Below are positions 13,871 to 17,459 of a DNA stretch of 17,459 nt, one piece after another. Below the pieces are notes generated by a model that was not told the DNA's origin, did no database searches, and saw only the letters and a program-made list of their open reading frames with translations. The position numbers and the translations under genes are program-made. Each line of letters starts with the position of its first letter. Position 1 is the stretch's first letter. Source of the DNA: Pseudomonadota bacterium (GTDB taxonomy: Bacteria; Cyanobacteriota; Vampirovibrionia; LMEP-6097); the NCBI GenBank assembly GCA_009924885.1, contig RFQS01000016.1:1-17459 (forward strand), given 5' to 3'.

Positions 13871-14188
13871 TCATAAAATCACATAATCCTCATCTGGAGA
13901 CACCCCTATCCTTCCGTAAGTCCAAACAAGTGGGCTGTGACTGATTTTATAAATCCTAAGCAGATCTATCCCTGGATCTATAAGCTCTTTAAGTGCAGCC
14001 TTCATTTCCTCTAGCTGTGTATTAGTGACATAGCACTCAAAAGCACTCCGCTGCACCCATTCTCCGTAACCTTCCATGCATTTATGTAAACGATAACGCT
14101 TTCGATTATCGCTAATATCGTAAATTACTACTACGAAATATGATTTCATTCTTCTCTTTTCTGGATCAATAAAGTCTTCGTGTACCAT
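13871..14188 (-). CDS. cas2: Cas2, adaptation complex subunit
   Basis: Cas2 dimers bridge two Cas1 dimers in the spacer integrase. The ferredoxin-like core starts at KSYFVVVIYDISDNRKRYRL with the conserved Asp24, then HKCMEGYGEWVQRSAFECYVT, a standard Cas2 pattern. The start at 14188 forms TAATG with the cas1 stop, so it is translationally coupled and gives 105 residues; it adds 13 residues (MVHEDFIDPEKRR) before the usual family start. The internal ATG at 14147-14149 would give the classical 92-residue Cas2. Either is possible. Confidence 0.92.
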   Translation of the reverse strand: MVHEDFIDPEKRRMKSYFVVVIYDISDNRKRYRLHKCMEGYGEWVQRSAFECYVTNTQLEEMKAALKELIDPGIDLLRIYKISHSPLVWTYGRIGVSPDEDYVIL

Positions 14189-15204
14189 TAACGAATTAGT
14201 ATAGGTCTATAAATTTCAGGATCAGCACTCTCTAAGGCTTTCACTAAGCTGCCTACTTGAAGGGTGATAGACTCTCTGAAAGACATAGGATAATCGACGA
14301 AATCTAGGTAAGAATTAAGTTTCCTTATTCTTTGCTCGAAATGCTCTATAAAATTTTTAGAAGCTTCCTGTCTAAGGTAAACGCCACCAGTCTCTATATC
14401 TGGATCTAAGAAATCATCGATTTTAATCACTTTATGGCTAATCAATGAGATAGCAAGCGAGTCACATAAAAGAGCACGCCACTCTTCCATTAAATCGCTA
14501 ACCAGTCCAGGATGTCCCCTCCTAGGCTTATGAAAAAAGCCTCTATATGGATGTAAATATTTTAATGAGACAGCAGTATAAATCTCATACATTAATAGCG
14601 TATAAGCGAAGCTTAATAATGAATTGAAAGGATCTCTAGGAGGCTGTTTATTACGATGGGTAAAACTAAATTCTTCTGGTACTATTTGTTTTAGTCCATC
14701 AAAGTATATTTTAGATGCTCTACCTTCGTATCCCATGAGGGATTCCGCATCTTTGACTTGATTGTTTTTAATCGTATCTGCGATATTTTTTAATTCATTT
14801 AATGCGGAATTTAAATCTATTTTTCGCTCTCTTGCCCATCTGGAAAGCATTACACGTGAGTTACGAATTTTAGCATAAATCCATTTTTTAGAAATTTCAA
14901 AAGAAAATTCTTTATCGTCAGCTAAATAAAATTGGGTTATTTGCCTTTCTATATTCACTGCCCGAGTAGGTTCTAAGCGTCCATAAAATTTACCTTTATT
15001 AGAAAGCCAAGTTAAAGTGATATCTCTTTCTAAAAGCTCAACAGCAAGCTGGCTTGAGAGATTAGCTGAATTTATCATGACTATAGAGTCTATTTTTTCA
15101 ATAGGAAAATCTTTAATTGCAGCTTCTTTACTTTTACTGATAACCAGTTTATTACCAGCTTTACTAAGTATTGCTCCAGGTTCAGTGACATAAATGCTGG
15201 TCAT
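14188..15204 (-). CDS. cas1: Cas1, spacer integrase
   Basis: Cas1 captures and integrates new spacers together with Cas2. At 338 residues it is typical: a beta-strand N-terminal domain (1-90) and a helical catalytic domain. The metal-binding residues are intact: Glu160 in MGYEGRASKIYF, His225 in GFFHKPRRGHPGL, and Asp237/Glu240 in SDLMEEWR. The last codon runs into the cas2 start (TAATG), and it starts 9 bp after the phosphatase gene. Adaptation should therefore be functional, although no array is inside the window. Confidence 0.96.
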   Translation of the reverse strand: MTSIYVTEPGAILSKAGNKLVISKSKEAAIKDFPIEKIDSIVMINSANLSSQLAVELLERDITLTWLSNKGKFYGRLEPTRAVNIERQITQFYLADDKEFSFEISKKWIYAKIRNSRVMLSRWARERKIDLNSALNELKNIADTIKNNQVKDAESLMGYEGRASKIYFDGLKQIVPEEFSFTHRNKQPPRDPFNSLLSFAYTLLMYEIYTAVSLKYLHPYRGFFHKPRRGHPGLVSDLMEEWRALLCDSLAISLISHKVIKIDDFLDPDIETGGVYLRQEASKNFIEHFEQRIRKLNSYLDFVDYPMSFRESITLQVGSLVKALESADPEIYRPILIR

Positions 15205-15212
15205 AGGACTAA

Positions 15213-15644
15213 TTAAAAATCTCCATCAGCTACCTGAAAACAGCATAAATTATGGCTTCGCCACATTTTAACTACAGAATCTCTATCATCAAAAACTAAC
15301 TTAACTGAATAATACGGGGCTATTTTATTAAGATAAATTTCTTCTTTAATAATAAAATCACTGCGGTAATCTTCATTTTCTCTCATGAATAGTGGGAACT
15401 TATCATCTTTCAAAAATAGACACTTATCGAATAGCCATTCTTTCGTATCCTCCAAACAAATATCACTCCGACCACTTACAAAAATGGCTTCTGTATCTGG
15501 ATTATAGTTTAGATATGCAGCTATAACATCATGCACTATCTGATTCAGAGAGTCTTCTGAGACTTTATTAAAGTCATATGGATGCCTAGAACCTTTTAAA
15601 GCCAAGGTTCCATCTATATCAATTAATATACAAAAAGGTTTCAT
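15213..15644 (-). CDS. Stand-alone T4 Pnkp-type polynucleotide 3'-phosphatase (HAD fold) in the cas operon
   Basis: A 143-residue protein equivalent to the C-terminal phosphatase domain of T4 polynucleotide kinase-phosphatase, with no kinase part. T4 Pnkp removes 3'-phosphates and 2',3'-cyclic phosphates from RNA and DNA ends. All its known catalytic residues can be placed: DIDGT (Asp9 nucleophile, Asp11 acid-base), Arg20 in GSRHPYD, VSGR (Ser57, Arg59), Asp96 and Lys100 in YRSDFIIK, and VFDDR (Asp119, Asp120). Spacing follows T4 Pnkp residues 165-278 closely. It ends in the family tail CFQVADGDF. It sits 6 bp after csm6-2 and 8 bp before cas1, so it is co-transcribed. Likely substrates are ends or cyclic-phosphate products made by the HEPN RNases; 3' ends of captured spacers are the alternative. 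Confidence 0.85.
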   Translation of the reverse strand: MKPFCILIDIDGTLALKGSRHPYDFNKVSEDSLNQIVHDVIAAYLNYNPDTEAIFVSGRSDICLEDTKEWLFDKCLFLKDDKFPLFMRENEDYRSDFIIKEEIYLNKIAPYYSVKLVFDDRDSVVKMWRSHNLCCFQVADGDF

Positions 15645-15650
15645 AAATAT

Positions 15651-17135
15651 CTAAATGAGGGAAAACATTTTCCTGAAGATGAATTCCTGTATTTTATCGT
15701 AGATAGAGTCGTTAATACAGATACTGGGGTAAGTACTTTTCACTAAAGGAACTAATGTCTCCAAAGCTGTTAATTCTTTTTTACTGATGGTACAAAAATC
15801 ATGAGCTAAAGTATCTCTCAAACTCTTAAGAGCTTTATAAGCTGACAATTTACTTCCATCTGATGCCAAAGCTCTATAGAATTCATAAGTATCTGTCTTA
15901 ACTTGATGAATCTCATATAAATAATGAGCAGCAGCTTCTAAGACTGGTAGAGTAAGCGAACGTATAGGTTCACTTGGGCTCAGCTTAGCCGCTGATGCTT
16001 TAGGAATCTCAATACACTCATCTCTATTAATAAAATCATAAAAATAAGCATGAAACTCTTTACTCAGACTCTCTTCTCTGATATTTTCTTTATCATTAAG
16101 CTCAAATAGAGTATATTCTAAGCTCCACTGCTTTATATTTTCTTTTCTAAGTCTTTCCAAGAGTATACAGAAGCTTAAAAGCTGCTCTTTATATAAAGAT
16201 TTTTTTCTGAAAATTTCAAAATTCAGGTAAGCTAGTTCGGATCTAGCTTTAGAGTCATTCATTTCATATCTCTCAAAGAAAGGCTGAATTTCAGGACTCT
16301 TTAAGGCTCTTGCTGATTCCTTTCCAGTTCCTAAATCAAAAGCTAATAATGCTCTTGCTAATTTAAGTGCTTTATATACCGCTTTCATAGTGCTTTGGTC
16401 ATATATATCGTTTAACCAGTTTTTATCAGCTTCTGCTTTAGATCCGAGTTTTAGATAAGGAAATATATTTTCAATGGTAGTAATAGCAGCATTGTATTCA
16501 TGTTCTTTTATCAATTCTTTTACAGTTTGCAATTTACTAAATATTGACTGGGAGCTGAATTCATTGCTTGTAATAATTGAATCATTTACACTTTCTTTAA
16601 GTAAATAACTCTCATCTGCAATGTCACTGAAAATCTCTTGAATAGAGAAGCGAGCTGGATCTAGCACCGAAAGTCCCTTCCCTGAATCACTTTTAGTAAT
16701 GATCTCGAAATTATAATTCTCCATATATAAATTAGGAAAAATCTCTAAAGCTATTTTATACTGAGGCGTACCAGAGGTTTTAGAAAAGATGAAGTGACTA
16801 TCTTTAGGAAATTTAGCAAGTCTATATCTCAATTCATTAGTAGTTTTCTTTAGGGTTTCTTGATAATCAAAAGTTTCGGCATCTTCAGAAATTCTAATAA
16901 TCTCATAACTGGGAGCTGAAAGATTTCTTTCTGAATATAGTTCATTAATAGTTTTTTCTAAAATGAATAAACGATTTTCTGTCTCAATATCTTTACTTAC
17001 AAAAAAAATAAAATGGCTAGGTAAAAACTTTAAAGTGAGACTTAGGCTAGGACCAGTTTTGCAGCCATCTTTATTAAGAGAATATGGATCGCTTTTCCCA
17101 ATACACGCAATCAAAATAGTGTAATTTATATTCAT
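15651..17135 (-). CDS. csm6: Csm6-like CARF-HEPN ribonuclease, paralog 2
   Basis: A 494-residue second Csm6, first gene of the minus-strand operon. The CARF domain shows LIACIGKSDPY (8-18), GPSLSL (28-33) and SKTSGTPQYKIAL (118-130). The C-terminal HEPN motif is LRDTLAHDF, giving Arg440 and His445 (R-x4-H). Middle-region helices align with paralog 1 (LIKEHEYNAA against LIKSYEYSAG; EIFRKKSLYKEQLLSF against LIFRKKALSKEFVLGF), but the two are well diverged, so this is an old duplication or separate acquisition. No ribosome binding site precedes the ATG, and a TATAAT lies 9 bp upstream, suggesting a leaderless message. Both CARF and HEPN motifs are complete. Confidence 0.85.
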   Translation of the reverse strand: MNINYTILIACIGKSDPYSLNKDGCKTGPSLSLTLKFLPSHFIFFVSKDIETENRLFILEKTINELYSERNLSAPSYEIIRISEDAETFDYQETLKKTTNELRYRLAKFPKDSHFIFSKTSGTPQYKIALEIFPNLYMENYNFEIITKSDSGKGLSVLDPARFSIQEIFSDIADESYLLKESVNDSIITSNEFSSQSIFSKLQTVKELIKEHEYNAAITTIENIFPYLKLGSKAEADKNWLNDIYDQSTMKAVYKALKLARALLAFDLGTGKESARALKSPEIQPFFERYEMNDSKARSELAYLNFEIFRKKSLYKEQLLSFCILLERLRKENIKQWSLEYTLFELNDKENIREESLSKEFHAYFYDFINRDECIEIPKASAAKLSPSEPIRSLTLPVLEAAAHYLYEIHQVKTDTYEFYRALASDGSKLSAYKALKSLRDTLAHDFCTISKKELTALETLVPLVKSTYPSICINDSIYDKIQEFIFRKMFSLI

Positions 17136-17143
17136 AAAAGTAA

Positions 17144-17149
17144 ATTATA
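17144..17149 (-). promoter_or_regulatory. -10 element of the csm6-phosphatase-cas1-cas2 operon
   Basis: TATAAT on the minus strand, ending 9 bp before the csm6-2 ATG. Transcription would start at or within a few bases of the start codon. No standard -35 is seen at the usual distance; the shared operator lies just upstream (17172-17189). Confidence 0.45.
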
Positions 17150-17171
17150 AACGAGTAAACAACTTAATTTA

Positions 17172-17189
17172 TATCAAAAAATGATATAG
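17172..17189. promoter_or_regulatory. Shared palindromic operator, copy 2
   Basis: TATCA-AAAAA-TGATATAG, identical to 4801-4818 except for one base in the spacer. It lies 37-54 bp upstream of csm6-2, where a bound protein could block or recruit polymerase for the csm6/cas1 operon. Confidence 0.6.
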
Positions 17190-17459
17190 TAGCTTGCTCT
17201 TGAGCGATTAAAATATTTACTAGAGATGGTTTATAAGCAGTTTATGTTTTTTATAGAAGATTTTTTTTATTTTTGCGAGGCATATAGGGTTTCTTATGAA
17301 ATGCTAGAATCATCACAAAGTGCCACGATACTTTGTTTAATAGTATTTGAGGTTTGCCGTAAACTGAAAATTGAATATTATTCTTTTGAATTTTTATACT
17401 CCCTCGCAAAGGATGTGTATAGTATAATCTCAGTATGGTTTTTATAGTTTGCTATTAAA

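Larger units (their letters stand above)
17136..17459. other. AT-rich intergenic region, possible CRISPR leader
   Basis: About 320 bp with no convincing gene. It holds the shared operator (17172-17189) and the csm6-2 promoter on the minus strand. On the plus strand a possible promoter, TTGAAT (17371-17376) and TATACT (17395-17400) with an 18-bp spacer, points out of the window, as does a TATAAT at 17423-17428. The last bases, TTTATAGTTTGCTATTAAA (17441-17459), are nearly palindromic. This layout would suit a leader in front of an array, but no repeated unit is visible, so it is only a suggestion. A 73-codon ORF at 17226-17447 has poor support. Confidence 0.35.

Noticed and set aside
17226..17447. 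73-codon ORF on the plus strand near the right edge
   Set aside because: It is AT-rich and low-complexity, lacks a proper ribosome binding site and overlaps promoter-like elements; no family features.
1..17459. Insertion sequences, transposases, tRNA or rRNA genes and att sites
   Set aside because: None seen: no transposase motifs, no tRNA-like clover leaf noticed and no terminal inverted repeats or paired direct repeats framing the accessory region.

Overview
The window comes from an AT-rich bacterial chromosome that uses the standard genetic code (TAA, TAG and TGA all act as stops). The left end carries housekeeping genes: an electron-transfer flavoprotein beta subunit (etfB) and the SRP receptor ftsY. 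From about 2.3 kb onward it is a defence-rich accessory region. I cannot place the organism confidently. The ETF, the FtsY with a short N-terminal region and the HigB-2-type toxin would fit a Gram-negative lineage, but that is a guess.

Layout. 1-255 (minus): partial gene I do not recognise. 288-2312 (plus): good extended -10 promoter, a 49-residue one-pass membrane protein, etfB and ftsY. 2313-2488: four inverted-repeat operators spaced 40-41 bp apart, in front of a split HipA-type toxin-antitoxin operon (hipB, an unusually short hipS, hipT; 2489-3838). 3849-4784 (minus): WYL-domain regulator, divergent from a complete type III-A CRISPR-Cas effector operon (4892-11703, plus) in the order cas10/csm1, csm2, csm3, csm4, csm5, cas6. 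cas10 is broken by a one-base frameshift between the two CxxC pairs of its zinc ribbon. 11700-17135 (minus): a convergent operon read csm6-2, a stand-alone T4-Pnkp-type 3'-phosphatase (HAD fold), cas1, cas2, csm6-1, and then a HigB-2/HigA-2-type toxin-antitoxin pair. 17136-17459: AT-rich non-coding sequence with a regulatory site and a possible promoter; a CRISPR array could start just beyond the right edge, but none lies inside the window.

How it should work. Csm1-Csm5 with Cas6-processed crRNA binds target transcripts. Csm3 cuts the RNA, the Cas10 HD domain can cut DNA, and the GGDD palm makes cyclic oligoadenylate. The two CARF-HEPN Csm6 paralogs would be switched on by that messenger to cut RNA, leaving 2',3'-cyclic phosphate ends. 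The embedded phosphatase keeps every catalytic residue I can map from T4 Pnkp, an enzyme that removes 3'-phosphates and 2',3'-cyclic phosphates. This suggests an end-healing or signal-product-clearing step built into the locus, and it is the most novel idea here. An 18-bp palindromic site (17/18 identical) occurs both between the WYL gene and cas10 and upstream of the csm6/cas1 operon, so one regulator probably controls both halves. Two toxin-antitoxin modules lie beside or within the CRISPR region.
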